This document shows positions 26,871-34,993 of a DNA stretch of 64,000 nt, one piece after another. Position 1 is the first letter of the stretch, and every line of letters starts with the position of its first letter. The notes below the pieces were generated by a model. It searched no databases, had not been told where the DNA came from, and saw only the letters and a program-made list of their open reading frames with translations. The position numbers and the translations under genes are program-made. Source of the stretch: Pseudomaricurvus hydrocarbonicus (GTDB taxonomy: Bacteria; Pseudomonadota; Gammaproteobacteria; Pseudomonadales; Cellvibrionaceae); assembly GCF_011602365.1 (NCBI RefSeq), contig NZ_JAAONZ010000011.1:62001-126000 (forward strand). The letters run 5' to 3'.

Positions 26871-27428
26871 TCAAAGAAAAATGGCCAGATTAGGTGTGCC
26901 CAGCAAAACCTGATCGAGAATGACTTCCCGATTCGCCAGCTTAAAACTATCGCCACTCACACGCAGCAAATCTCGGCGCTCACACGGTATCAGATCAAAA
27001 TGATCGTCATCGAAACGATTACGAGTGATCAACAGATAGCTGACTACGCAAAGCTCATCAGGCTTCGTGGTAGCGTATACCTGAACGTTACTCACAAAGC
27101 GACGCACCCTGGATGCTGGATCTTCAGCCCAGGCACTCTCACCGCTTAAGCGCATTACTCGACCCATTATTGAACGATAATCATCGTACATGTGCCGCAT
27201 ACTGTGAATAACGGAAGACTCTTGCTCCTTTACCAGGCGAGTTTGACGCAAAGGTACTGAATATTTCAGATCTTCAGCCAGGGTATCGCCCCACTCTTTA
27301 AAGCGCAGGTTATCCAGTAACTGCGCTTCGCTGTAATAAAACCCCAATACCAGGTTGTACAGCTCGCTTCCTATCCCCACTGGGGAACTACATTGATCAA
27401 AAAAATTTACGTTCTCTGACGAGGTCAT
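26871..27428 (-). CDS. Aromatic-ring-hydroxylating dioxygenase, small (beta) subunit
   Basis: 185 residues with the cone-shaped NTF2-like fold of dioxygenase beta subunits: FYYSEAQLLDNLRFKEWGDTL near the N-terminus, SYLLITRNRFDDDHFDLIPCERRDLLRV and FKLANREVILDQVLL at the C-terminus. Beta subunits are structural and form alpha3beta3 hexamers. The gene begins 40 bp after the alpha-subunit gene with an AGGAG ribosome site, so the two are co-expressed. Together they should dihydroxylate an aromatic ring formed during degradation. The system resembles DitA1A2-type diterpenoid dioxygenases in its gene company. Confidence 0.87.
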   Translation of the reverse strand: MTSSENVNFFDQCSSPVGIGSELYNLVLGFYYSEAQLLDNLRFKEWGDTLAEDLKYSVPLRQTRLVKEQESSVIHSMRHMYDDYRSIMGRVMRLSGESAWAEDPASRVRRFVSNVQVYATTKPDELCVVSYLLITRNRFDDDHFDLIPCERRDLLRVSGDSFKLANREVILDQVLLGTPNLAIFL

Positions 27429-27467
27429 GATTAACTCCTGTGATTTTTATTCGGCTAAGCGGATGTG

Positions 27468-28862
27468 TTACTGTTCAGCCGTCATCAATTCATACCAATA
27501 CAACCACCAGTGCCACTGAGTGTCATCTTTGGTAAAGCCTTCGTTGACAATGCCCGGACCGGGCCAGCCATCAGGCTTGTCTGTTTCGTAAATCGCCTGA
27601 TACTTCAAGGTACTGTGGCGACCCTGCGCCCCCTTGGCAGTCAACGTCATATGCGGCCAAGTGTCAGAGTCATCCTGCTCAACCATGCCCGAGGTACCAA
27701 ACAGCTGTATCGTTTGCATCACCATTTTTTCCCGCAGTTCAGGCGGGGTATCTTTCTCTACAAAAATCCAGTTGGTAAATTCCAGTTTATCCGGCCCTTT
27801 TGGAACATAGGTGTGTAAGGTCATTGAACCCACCACTGAGCCATCCGCCTGAGGAATATACACAAAACCAAACAGCACGTTAGGGAACATACCACCGACT
27901 TGTGGAGGCATCCACGCCATAACTTGCAGCTGCTCTGGCGACAAATTTTTCTTAAGCTGCTCCACCATTTCTGGGTTCATGCCAGGAGGCGGCAATACCT
28001 TCAGTTTTTCTTCAGTGCTCAACTCGTCAGGGTTTTTGCCGGTAAGGCGACGAATTTTTCGCCCCAAATCAATACAGCGCAAGGCGTGACCGTGAGGAGA
28101 GCTCACTTCGGCACCAAACATTTCCGGAGTCAGATCACCGCCTTCACCTTCTTCTTCACCTTTCTTGTAGTTTCCCACTTCTCCCAGCCAGCGGTGTAAA
28201 GTCAAAGTATGGAAACCGTCAGCTGCCGATTGCTCACCAGCAGCTTTCCAGTTGGCGCGAATGATAAAACGCTGCGGTGGGCCCGCAACTTCCATACCCT
28301 TGTCGGAACGGCAAAAAAGCATGTCATAGTACCACTTGGCATCGCCTAAAAATTCATCAAAGGATGGTCCGTCAATATTCCAGGTAGCGAAAATTAAGCC
28401 GCCGTAAAGAGTGACACGAGCCTGCTGCAATCCCAGGTCTTCCTTATCACGAATGGTTCCATGCATGCACTGATCAGCAACGGGTGATGCTAAGAACTGG
28501 CCATTAGGACGGAATGCCCAGCCATGATAAATACACTTGTGAACTTTGGCATTACCTGCATCGTGAGTAGTAATTTTCATACCCCGGTGCGGACATACGT
28601 TCAGCGATACATATATCTCCCCTTTATGGCGCGAGACGATAACAGAATCTTCTCCCATGAAGCGCTGTACAAAATCACCCTCATTTGGAATCTCTGATTC
28701 ATGGCCAAGCATCAACCAGGTCTTACCAAAAATTCGTTGTTGCTCCAGATCATAGAGCTGCTGATCTGATAAAGTACGCAATTTTACTTCCCGCATCTCG
28801 ATATCAATCAGATCACTGATGGAAGTACCATCAGCTAATAGATTATGTGACTTAGGTTTCAT
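27468..28862 (-). CDS. Rieske aromatic-ring-hydroxylating dioxygenase, large (alpha) subunit
   Basis: 464 residues from the ATG at 28862 (AGGAG seven nt upstream); an earlier frame start at 28922 lacks a site. The Rieske ligands are C90-x-H92 (NVCPHRGMK) and C110-x2-H113 (CIYHGWAF). The iron motif is complete: D215-x2-H218-x4-H223 in AADGFHTLTLH. Unlike the pair at 12.6-14.6 kb, this protein has both sites. It should catalyse cis-dihydroxylation of an aromatic or polycyclic substrate with electrons from a ferredoxin. The [3Fe-4S]-type ferredoxin at 33.9 kb is a plausible donor by analogy with DitA3. No reductase gene is nearby. Confidence 0.92.
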   Translation of the reverse strand: MKPKSHNLLADGTSISDLIDIEMREVKLRTLSDQQLYDLEQQRIFGKTWLMLGHESEIPNEGDFVQRFMGEDSVIVSRHKGEIYVSLNVCPHRGMKITTHDAGNAKVHKCIYHGWAFRPNGQFLASPVADQCMHGTIRDKEDLGLQQARVTLYGGLIFATWNIDGPSFDEFLGDAKWYYDMLFCRSDKGMEVAGPPQRFIIRANWKAAGEQSAADGFHTLTLHRWLGEVGNYKKGEEEGEGGDLTPEMFGAEVSSPHGHALRCIDLGRKIRRLTGKNPDELSTEEKLKVLPPPGMNPEMVEQLKKNLSPEQLQVMAWMPPQVGGMFPNVLFGFVYIPQADGSVVGSMTLHTYVPKGPDKLEFTNWIFVEKDTPPELREKMVMQTIQLFGTSGMVEQDDSDTWPHMTLTAKGAQGRHSTLKYQAIYETDKPDGWPGPGIVNEGFTKDDTQWHWWLYWYELMTAEQ

Positions 28863-28978
28863 ACCTTTACTCCTAGTGTGGCTAGTGAAAATTGCTCTGT
28901 AATCAATCTGCCAATTGATCAAACAGAAGAAACATCAATCACACAACAATAATTCACTACTTTTTATAAGGGCCAAAA

Positions 28979-29965
28979 TTACGGCTTCACAATTCGAGTT
29001 TTCAAAACTCCAATCTGTTCAATTTCAAGTTCAACGACATCGTTAGGTTTCAGGTAACGTAATTGTTCCAGACCACAGCCGTTGCCAACCGTGCCCGATC
29101 CCAAAACTTCACCGACGTGTAGGGTTTCCTCACGAGAGATGTGCGCGATAACATCTTCAAACTTCCAGAACATATCGCGTGTATTACCTCTTCCCCACTC
29201 TTCGCCATTAACTCTGGCAATCATGGTCAGATTGTAAGGATCTTCAATTTCATCCAGGGTCACCAGACAGGGTCCCATGACATTACCGGTATCAAAATCC
29301 TTACCTTTAGCCGGCCCGAGTCGACCCGGCATTTCCCTGCCCTGCTCGTCACGAGCCGTCATATCATTAAAAATAGTAAATCCGGCGATATAATCACGAG
29401 CATTCTCGCGAGAAATATTTTTCCCTCGCCTGCCGATGTAGCAGGCAAATTCCAACTCAAAATCCATTGCTTTGCTGAAAGACGGCCAAATCACATCCTC
29501 ATCGGTACCAATAACCGCAAACCGATTGCATTTGTAATAAATAGGTTGGCGCCTGAATGTTTCGATGACAAGATCATCATCAGTGGTATCGATGTTTTTC
29601 AGCGCCTCTTCCGGATTCGGCTCGCGAGCAACTCGGGCTCGCCTTGCGGCAGCGTAACACTGCTGAAGATGCAACTCGAAACAGGAACAATCACGCATTT
29701 GCGGAGGTGGTTGAATTGGTGCCAACAGGCGCACCTGATCGCGTCTAACGACAGCAGCCGCAGGGGCGACAGCGATCAACTCACGGGCAGCAGTCAACCC
29801 GTCAAGGCCAGATTCCAGCAAAGATTGAACACTCTGAAAGGCAGGTTTTTCGGTATGAAAAACCTCCCGGCTGGCCAGCTGAAAATCAACGATGGCTTCA
29901 TCTTGCTCAATAAAAGCACCTGACCGGCACTCACCCTGTTGATTCTGATAACTGACTAATCGCAC
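28979..29965 (-). CDS. Fumarylacetoacetate hydrolase family protein
   Basis: 328 residues from a GTG start at 29965, eight nt after AGGAG. The FAH core appears as MDFELEFACYIGRRGKNIS with metal-ligand Glu residues, AGFTIFNDMTARDEQ, GKDFDTGNVMGPCLVT and LGSGTVGNGCGLE near the C-terminus. The active-site region is longer than in the 291-residue paralogue, closer to true fumarylacetoacetase/acylpyruvase-like proteins. It probably hydrolyses a C-C bond in the product of meta-cleavage. It sits 116 bp upstream of the dioxygenase alpha gene on the same strand, and its divergent promoter region contains operator site D. Confidence 0.87.
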   Translation of the reverse strand: MRLVSYQNQQGECRSGAFIEQDEAIVDFQLASREVFHTEKPAFQSVQSLLESGLDGLTAARELIAVAPAAAVVRRDQVRLLAPIQPPPQMRDCSCFELHLQQCYAAARRARVAREPNPEEALKNIDTTDDDLVIETFRRQPIYYKCNRFAVIGTDEDVIWPSFSKAMDFELEFACYIGRRGKNISRENARDYIAGFTIFNDMTARDEQGREMPGRLGPAKGKDFDTGNVMGPCLVTLDEIEDPYNLTMIARVNGEEWGRGNTRDMFWKFEDVIAHISREETLHVGEVLGSGTVGNGCGLEQLRYLKPNDVVELEIEQIGVLKTRIVKP

Positions 29966-30130
29966 GACAACTCTCCTTCACGGACTCATTTTTTTGGGTC
30001 TGTCACCAGAACCTATGAATACACTTAAATACGCCTAGTGACTTTACTTCGAGTCCATCTATTTATACTTTTATTAGTGGAAAATCGTAAACAGAATTGG
30101 GTATTCTGTCTACAAAATGGCTAGGAAGAT

Positions 30131-30149
30131 TATTTACCCCCAGTCAAAT
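30131..30149. promoter_or_regulatory. Candidate 19-bp operator, site D
   Basis: Reads TATTTAC-CCCCA-GTCAAAT, matching the consensus at 11 of 14 half-site positions. It ends 26 bp before the DUF35 start codon and also faces the divergent FAH/dioxygenase genes. Confidence 0.45.
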
Positions 30150-30175
30150 ACACTCCTAAACAATAAGAATTTGCT

Positions 30176-30580
30176 ATGAGCCGTAAACTACCTGCACTGA
30201 CCCAAGATAGCCGCTCCTTCTGGCAAGGGGGAGCCAAAGGTCAGCTTCTGATCCATTTTTGCACCCAGTGTCAGCGCTATTTTCATCCTCCTGGCCCAAT
30301 TTGCCCTACTTGCGGTAATGACGGCGTCGGCCCAAAGGCAGTTTCCGGACGCGGCACAATTGCGACGTTTACGATTAACCATCAACAATGGAACCCAAAC
30401 CTCAAGGTTCCTTACATTGTTGCCATGATTGAGCTGGAAGAGCAGCTAGGGCTGCGGCTTGTCAGCAACATTACCGGCACAGCACCCAGCGACATTCGTA
30501 TCGGACAAAGTGTTCAAGTGCGTTTTGAAGCCATCGAAGATGTATGGATTCCATTATTTGAGGTACGCCAAGATGTTTGA
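30176..30580 (+). CDS. DUF35 OB-fold/zinc-ribbon protein (thiolase partner)
   Basis: 134 residues. An N-terminal zinc ribbon has C29-x2-C32 and C43-x2-C46 (CTQCQRYFHPPGPICPTC), followed by an OB-fold (GRGTIATFTINHQQW ... PYIVAMIELEEQLGLRLVSNI). DUF35 proteins bind thiolase-like aldolases; in steroid catabolism a DUF35 domain is required by Ltp2 for retro-aldol cleavage of a side chain. Its stop overlaps the start of the thiolase-like gene by 8 bp, strongly suggesting a stable two-protein complex. It is the first gene of a three-gene plus-strand operon. Confidence 0.9.
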   Translation: MSRKLPALTQDSRSFWQGGAKGQLLIHFCTQCQRYFHPPGPICPTCGNDGVGPKAVSGRGTIATFTINHQQWNPNLKVPYIVAMIELEEQLGLRLVSNITGTAPSDIRIGQSVQVRFEAIEDVWIPLFEVRQDV

Positions 30581-31763
30581 TCGCATTCTCGAAAAAGACG
30601 TCGCTATAAGCGGTATTGGCATGTCCGAGGTAGGCCGCCCATCACCTTTGTCGGCGATGAAACTCACTACGGACGCTTGCCTGCAGGCAATTGCCGACGC
30701 AGGCTTGAGCAAAGACGATATTGACGGTGTCGCCTGCTGGCCCGGAGACAACAACAATGGCGATGCCTTTTCTCCGGTTGGGCCCAATGCCCTGATTTCG
30801 ACACTGGGACTTAAAGTCAACTGGTTTGGCGGTGGTTACGAAGGCCCTGGACCACTGGCTGGCATTATCAACGGCGCAATGGCCATTGCAGCCGGCTTTT
30901 GCAACCACGTATTGGTGTTCAGGACTATTACCGAATCCACCAAGCGCCAGACCGATAAAACCGCCTCGGCGTTAAACAACAAGACCATTGGCCGCGATAC
31001 CAGCTTTTTCTGGCAGTGGTATACACCCTTCGATGTTATGTCCGCTATTAACCTCGCAGCCATGTACGCCCAACGGCATATGTTTGAGTATGGCACCAAA
31101 GAAGAACAACTGGCGCAGATTGCACTTACCTGCCGAGCGAACGCTCAAGTTAATCCCAATGCTGTATTTCGCACGCCGCTGAGCATGGATGAATACATGT
31201 CATCACGCATGATTTCCTCGCCACTGCGATTATTTGACTGCGATGTACACTGTGACGCGTCAACCGCGATTATTCTGTCCCGCAGTGATCTGGCAAAAGA
31301 TGGGCCCAATCAGCCTATCCGCATTGAGGCTATAGGCTCAGCTCTTCACCAACCCTGGAGCTGGGATCAGATCAACCTCACCGGTATGGCCGCGATAGAT
31401 GCGGCCAAAATGATGTGGGCGCGTACCGATTACAAACCGTCTGATGTTGGCAACGCTCAGCTCTACGACGGTTTTTCGATTTTCACCTTGATTTGGCTTG
31501 AAGCTTTAGGTCTATGCCCGCCTGGCGAGGCGGGTAATTTTATTGAAGGCGGCCAGCGCATAGCCCGGGACGGCGAACTCCCCATCAACACCAATGGCGG
31601 GCAATTATCCGGTGGCCGCACCCACGGACTGGGCTATGTTCACGAGGCCTGTACACAGCTGTGGGGACGCGCTGGTGAACGCCAGATCAACCCCCACCAA
31701 GTCGCCGTTGCGGCCTCTGGTGGGGGCCCCTTGGCCGGCAGCCTGCTCTTGGTTAAAGATTAA
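30573..31763 (+). CDS. Thiolase-like (Ltp2/SCP-x type) protein, probable aldolase
   Basis: 396 residues from the ATG at 30573, which overlaps the DUF35 gene. The N-terminal fold is thiolase-like (VAISGIGMSEVGRPSPLSAM, DACLQAIADAGLSKDDIDGV), but the nucleophilic cysteine region reads NWFGGGYEGPGPLAG, with no Cys. NTNGGQLSGGRTHGLGYVHEA near the C-terminus keeps the loop with His, as in SCP-x/Ltp2 proteins. Lack of the thiolase cysteine and linkage to DUF35 point to C-C bond cleavage by a retro-aldol route and not thiolysis. A terpenoid parallel is DitF-type proteins. The substrate is inferred only from context. Confidence 0.85.
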   Translation: MFDRILEKDVAISGIGMSEVGRPSPLSAMKLTTDACLQAIADAGLSKDDIDGVACWPGDNNNGDAFSPVGPNALISTLGLKVNWFGGGYEGPGPLAGIINGAMAIAAGFCNHVLVFRTITESTKRQTDKTASALNNKTIGRDTSFFWQWYTPFDVMSAINLAAMYAQRHMFEYGTKEEQLAQIALTCRANAQVNPNAVFRTPLSMDEYMSSRMISSPLRLFDCDVHCDASTAIILSRSDLAKDGPNQPIRIEAIGSALHQPWSWDQINLTGMAAIDAAKMMWARTDYKPSDVGNAQLYDGFSIFTLIWLEALGLCPPGEAGNFIEGGQRIARDGELPINTNGGQLSGGRTHGLGYVHEACTQLWGRAGERQINPHQVAVAASGGGPLAGSLLLVKD

Positions 31764-31793
31764 TCGGCAATCCCCCATCAACAAGAGAATAAT

Positions 31794-32639
31794 ATGATGT
31801 CAGATTCTGCTTCCTCCCCTGTACGAATGGCTGATTTTCAGGACAAGTACGGCCCATGGGCTGTTATTATCGGCGCATCTCATGGCACCGGCGCTGAAAG
31901 TGCACGCCAGCTGGCGGCTCAGGGCCTTAATTGTGCACTGGTGGCCCGCAGCGCGCCCGCGCTGCTGGCCCTAAAAAAAGAACTGAAAACCCGGTATCGG
32001 GTTGAAGCGCGGGTTATCACCGCTGACTTATCTACAGAGGCGGGAGTCCATCACGTGCAAGACAGCCTGGTCGATCTCGACTTGGGACTGATGGTCTTTA
32101 ATGCCGGCGCTCCGGCTTATCCCAGTAAGTTTTTGAACGCCCCTTTGCAAACCTGGCAAGACTTGCTGAATTTGGGCGCCAATGCACTAATGACGCTGAC
32201 TTACAGCATCGGTCAACAACTTCGTGAACGCGGTAAAGGTGGTATTTTATTAATGGGTTCACACGCAGGGCTCGGCGGTAATAAAAAGTTTGCCATGTAT
32301 ACCGCAACTAAAGGCTTTATGCTGAATTTCGGCGAGTCTCTCTGGATGGAGTTAAAAGATCAGGGCATAGACGTACTGAACTTTCTAATACAAGTGGTAG
32401 ACACCCCAACCCTTCGTAAAGAAATGCAGCGCGCAGGGATTGAAGGTTGTGACAGTGACACTATTCCCGGTGTTTACCCTGCCGAAGCTATTGTCAAACT
32501 GGCTCTGCGTGAACTGCCCAATGGTCCGACTTTTATTCACCCGGAGGACGAAGAACAGGGAGCTGGCACAGGCAAAGCCCGAGGTTCTGCTGTGAAAGAA
32601 CGCTGGGAACATACTGCCCCGTTTGTCGGAGAAGATTAA
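31794..32639 (+). CDS. SDR family oxidoreductase (17-beta-HSD12-like)
   Basis: 281 residues. The cofactor motif is IGASHGTGAESARQL (27-41), with an Arg after strand 2 (LVARSA) that favours NADP(H). It has VFNAGAP in place of NNAG, GSHAG as catalytic serine strand, and YTATK (YxxxK). The fold resembles long-chain 3-ketoacyl/17-beta-hydroxysteroid SDRs. The C-terminal tail (ALRELPNGPTFIHPEDEEQ ... ERWEHTAPFVGED) is unusual and is found again, in degraded form, at 57949-58214. It follows the Ltp2-like gene by 30 bp, so it probably acts just before or after the aldolase step. Confidence 0.87.
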   Translation: MMSDSASSPVRMADFQDKYGPWAVIIGASHGTGAESARQLAAQGLNCALVARSAPALLALKKELKTRYRVEARVITADLSTEAGVHHVQDSLVDLDLGLMVFNAGAPAYPSKFLNAPLQTWQDLLNLGANALMTLTYSIGQQLRERGKGGILLMGSHAGLGGNKKFAMYTATKGFMLNFGESLWMELKDQGIDVLNFLIQVVDTPTLRKEMQRAGIEGCDSDTIPGVYPAEAIVKLALRELPNGPTFIHPEDEEQGAGTGKARGSAVKERWEHTAPFVGED

Positions 32640-32939
32640 CCGTTAACCTTATTGACACGAACCCTGTCAGAACAAATACCCGTGGGGTATGTCACAGGCA
32701 TTTGTTATATCCGGGTACTGTTGTATCTGACTGCGGTCACCGTTGTTTTTTAACACGATTGAAGCTCCGCAGTAGATACTCACACTTGCCAACATTCAAT
32801 CCAGAACATCGGCATGAATATGCATTGCCAAGCCCCCAAAACCAATGTCAATGAAGGCCTGAATACGGCGCTCCGGCTGAGCTGAAAAGTACTGCGATAA
32901 AACCGCCTCTGAAACCAGATGGCGGCTTTTTCAATAAGA
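32640..32939. other. Intergenic region with gene remnant and terminator
   Basis: A 300-bp stretch. On the minus strand, about 32900 down to the stop at 32796-32798 reads QYFSAQPERRIQAFIDIG then FGGLAMHIHADVLD. This looks like the C-terminus of a TIM-barrel enzyme, possibly a luciferase-like monooxygenase, with no gene body upstream. It is probably a relic, with low confidence. The hairpin at 32903-32931 is listed separately. Confidence 0.35.
32898..32931. terminator. Bidirectional terminator
   Basis: CCGCC-TCTG pairs with CAGA-T-GGCGG around an AAAC loop (32903-32925). CTTTTT follows on the plus strand and a T run follows on the minus strand, immediately downstream of the TonB-receptor pseudogene. 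The intact receptor at 59.7 kb also ends with a GCCGCC-type hairpin. Confidence 0.7.
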
Positions 32940-33522
32940 TCAACGGTCTATATTTAAGTTGTACCGTGCTTCTTTTCCCCACAAGCGAGGTGCTCCATAG
33001 ACTAGAGAGTCGAAACCCAAACTGCGACTACTAATGCAAGATGAAAGAGCATATCCCTTGTCAAACACGTTATTGACATAGAAAGCCAGATCAAAATCAC
33101 TTCTTGCAACATTATATAAATTTGCGCGTAAATTGGTCAAAGAATATGCCGGTATATAGGCACCTCCCTTATCGGCATCTGCCGTGTCGCAATAATTAGC
33201 ATTTAGTGATAACTCTTCCACGACACTATCTTGCTTAACCACTGCGGAGAATACCTGGAACCGCCTGTTGCAGTTCGGTCGTACTACTGATGGTGGCTTC
33301 ACGCAACGCATCCGAATCAAACGCAGTGACGGTTACAGGAACCGACTGAATACTCTCTTCTACAAGGCGGGCATTTACGATAATTTCCTCAAGAACAAAT
33401 GTTCCCGGGTTTGAAGAATTAGAAGCTAAAGAGTCAGCAGCTACAGATATAGTAGTAACAGCAGCGATACTGCTCACCAGCCACCGCTTTGCAAACGAGC
33501 CAGTTAACATTGATTTTGACAT
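32940..33522 (-). pseudogene. TonB-dependent receptor pseudogene with large internal deletion
   Basis: The first ~95 codons (33522 to the TAA at 33235-33237) encode a signal peptide, TonB box and start of the plug (TFVLEEIIVNARLVEESIQS ... LQQAVPGILRSG). In another frame, about 33260 to 32940 encodes the end of the barrel (LSLNANYCDTADADKGG ... AFYVNNVFDKGYALSS ... ARYNLNIDR). Both parts align with the start and end of the intact 817-residue receptor at 59705-62158 (NARRVEESTQSVPVTV; LVLNANYYDTSEAQKAG). About 620 residues of plug and barrel are missing, with a frame change at the junction near 33236. The product cannot be functional. Upstream sequence also resembles that of the intact copy. 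Confidence 0.88.
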
Positions 33523-33595
33523 GAGCACTACCCTATTTACAGTTGTTACGTTTTAGCTCAAAGAGTTATTTCGCCTGTCTATTTTTTAGTGTCTC

Positions 33596-33614
33596 GCTTG
33601 ACCCCAGGTAAAAC
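33596..33614. promoter_or_regulatory. Candidate 19-bp operator, site F
   Basis: On the minus strand it reads GTTTTAC-CTGGG-GTCAAGC, matching the consensus at 13 of 14 half-site positions. It lies 74 bp upstream of the receptor pseudogene start and 256 bp before the ferredoxin. Confidence 0.5.
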
Positions 33615-33777
33615 CCTAACCATCCACCGCACCTTCAAATCAGTAACTATGCTGTTAAACTGCTCCTCACAATTTGGTAGCACGGTTGTCAGCGCGGAGA
33701 CCATCCCGCCCCTTCAGTGAAAGAGAAAAGTACTAGACCTGAACAACCTCTCCAAGAGTAGCTGACACCCATTTATA

Positions 33778-33806
33778 GTGACACTTTTCTTAAATGTGTG
33801 TAATAT
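33778..33806 (+). promoter_or_regulatory. Sigma70-like promoter of ferredoxin operon
   Basis: GTGACA (-35 like) and TAATAT (-10 like) are separated by exactly 17 bp, which would place the transcript start near 33813, about 57 bp before the ferredoxin ATG. The -35 and spacer belong to a 32-bp block repeated at 62421-62452. Confidence 0.5.
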
Positions 33807-33869
33807 AAATAAACTAAATCAACAATAATGTAAAAAATTACTCACCTCCTTTTGCTAGAGGTTCAACAC

Positions 33870-34103
33870 ATGAGTTCAACCACTGTTATGTCTAAAAAAA
33901 CCTATAAAGTTGAAGTTGATATTCCAAGCTGCTGCGGATATGGCCTTTGTGCGGCTATTTGTCCACAAATTTACAAGTTGGATTCAAACGGCATTGTTTT
34001 TCTGGAGTCCGATATCGTTCCTGACGACCTTATTGAAGAAGCTATTGAGGGCGCAGAATCATGCCCAGCCCAAGTAATCACTGTTACCGCTATTGAAGCC
34101 TAA
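33870..34103 (+). CDS. Ferredoxin, single [3Fe-4S] or [4Fe-4S] cluster type
   Basis: 77 residues from the ATG at 33870 (AGAGG seven nt upstream). Cysteines are C21, C22, C27, C31 and C65. The motif C21-x2-Y24-x2-C27-x3-C31-P with distal C65-P lacks the second Cys of a bacterial [4Fe-4S] motif, as in P450-associated [3Fe-4S] ferredoxins and the diterpenoid dioxygenase ferredoxin DitA3. It should donate electrons to the dioxygenase at 26.9-28.9 kb or to the P450s. It starts a plus-strand run of ferredoxin, SDR and extradiol dioxygenase. The second adjacent cysteine (C22) is unusual. Confidence 0.85.
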   Translation: MSSTTVMSKKTYKVEVDIPSCCGYGLCAAICPQIYKLDSNGIVFLESDIVPDDLIEEAIEGAESCPAQVITVTAIEA

Positions 34104-34185
34104 TCGTCAGAATATTGACTATCACAGGCCTTGGGCTCGGTAAGTAACGACTAAGACTTGGTATCTCATTAGGGATTACTCAAGA

Positions 34186-34941
34186 ATGATAAATCTTAAA
34201 GGTAAAATTGCATTAATCACTGGTACAGGTGGTGGTTTGGGGCGTGAAGCGGCACTACGTTTTGCCGAGCAAGGCGCCACCGTGATTGGCTGCGATATTA
34301 ACAATGAAGCACAAGAGCAAACTCGAAAGTTAATGGAAGCACATGGATATGAGCTCCATGGCTCTGGAAATATCGACCTTAGCGATCCTTCTCAAGCCAA
34401 AGCATGGGTGACAACCGCCGCTTCTCAATTTGGTCAAGTTCATATTTTATTTAATAACGCATCTGCAGCTCGTTTTGCCCCCATCGAAGATCTCAGTGTC
34501 GAAGATTGGTATTTCACCACACGCAATGAACTAGACCTGGTGTTCTTTACAACCAAATTTGCCTGGCCTCACCTTAAGGGCGACGGTGTTGTCATCAACA
34601 TGGGGTCAACAGCAGCCTGGTGTGGCTCTACCACCGCCGGAAAAACCGCACACTCCGCCACCAAAGGGGCTGTGGTAGCGCTCACTCGACAATTGGCTGC
34701 GGAAGGTGCCGGTGTAGGAATAAGAGCCGTCAGTATCAGTCCTGGATTTATTAAAACTCCCGGCACAGCCAGCTTTATTGACAACCCCCAAATAAAACAA
34801 AAACTGCTGGACGGTGTACTTCTCAATCGACCTGGAGAACCAGAAGACATTATTGGAATGGCTTTATTTTTAGCCTCCGATGCAGGCTCATTTATTACCG
34901 GTTCGGATATTGTGATTGATGGCGGCATGCTTGCCACTTGA
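34186..34941 (+). CDS. SDR family oxidoreductase with His in place of catalytic Tyr
   Basis: 251 residues. It has the cofactor motif TGTGGGLGRE, an acidic residue after strand 2 (IGCDIN, NAD-type), NNASAA, and a C-terminal SDAGSFITGSDIVIDGG. The catalytic serine is in NMGSTAAW. The YxxxK motif reads HSATK: histidine replaces tyrosine. A similar HxxxK variant occurs in some SDR subfamilies, so the enzyme may still work or may have another chemistry. Placed between ferredoxin and extradiol dioxygenase, it is the natural candidate for a cis-dihydrodiol dehydrogenase that forms the catechol. Operator site E begins at its stop codon. Confidence 0.82.
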   Translation: MINLKGKIALITGTGGGLGREAALRFAEQGATVIGCDINNEAQEQTRKLMEAHGYELHGSGNIDLSDPSQAKAWVTTAASQFGQVHILFNNASAARFAPIEDLSVEDWYFTTRNELDLVFFTTKFAWPHLKGDGVVINMGSTAAWCGSTTAGKTAHSATKGAVVALTRQLAAEGAGVGIRAVSISPGFIKTPGTASFIDNPQIKQKLLDGVLLNRPGEPEDIIGMALFLASDAGSFITGSDIVIDGGMLAT

Positions 34942-34959
34942 ATTCACCCCCTATCAAAC
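34941..34959. promoter_or_regulatory. Candidate 19-bp operator, site E
   Basis: Reads AATTCAC-CCCCT-ATCAAAC, matching the consensus at 10 of 14 half-site positions. It shares the CCCCT centre with site B and ends 34 bp before the extradiol dioxygenase start codon. Confidence 0.35.
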
Positions 34960-34993
34960 TAAGCGCGTAAAAAATAACAGTGGAGTTAGGTTT

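Larger units (their letters stand above)
33523..33869. other. Divergent intergenic region upstream of receptor pseudogene and ferredoxin
   Basis: About 350 bp holding operator site F and a promoter-like block (33772-33803) that is repeated beside the intact receptor at 62421-62452. No further gene is seen. Confidence 0.5.
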
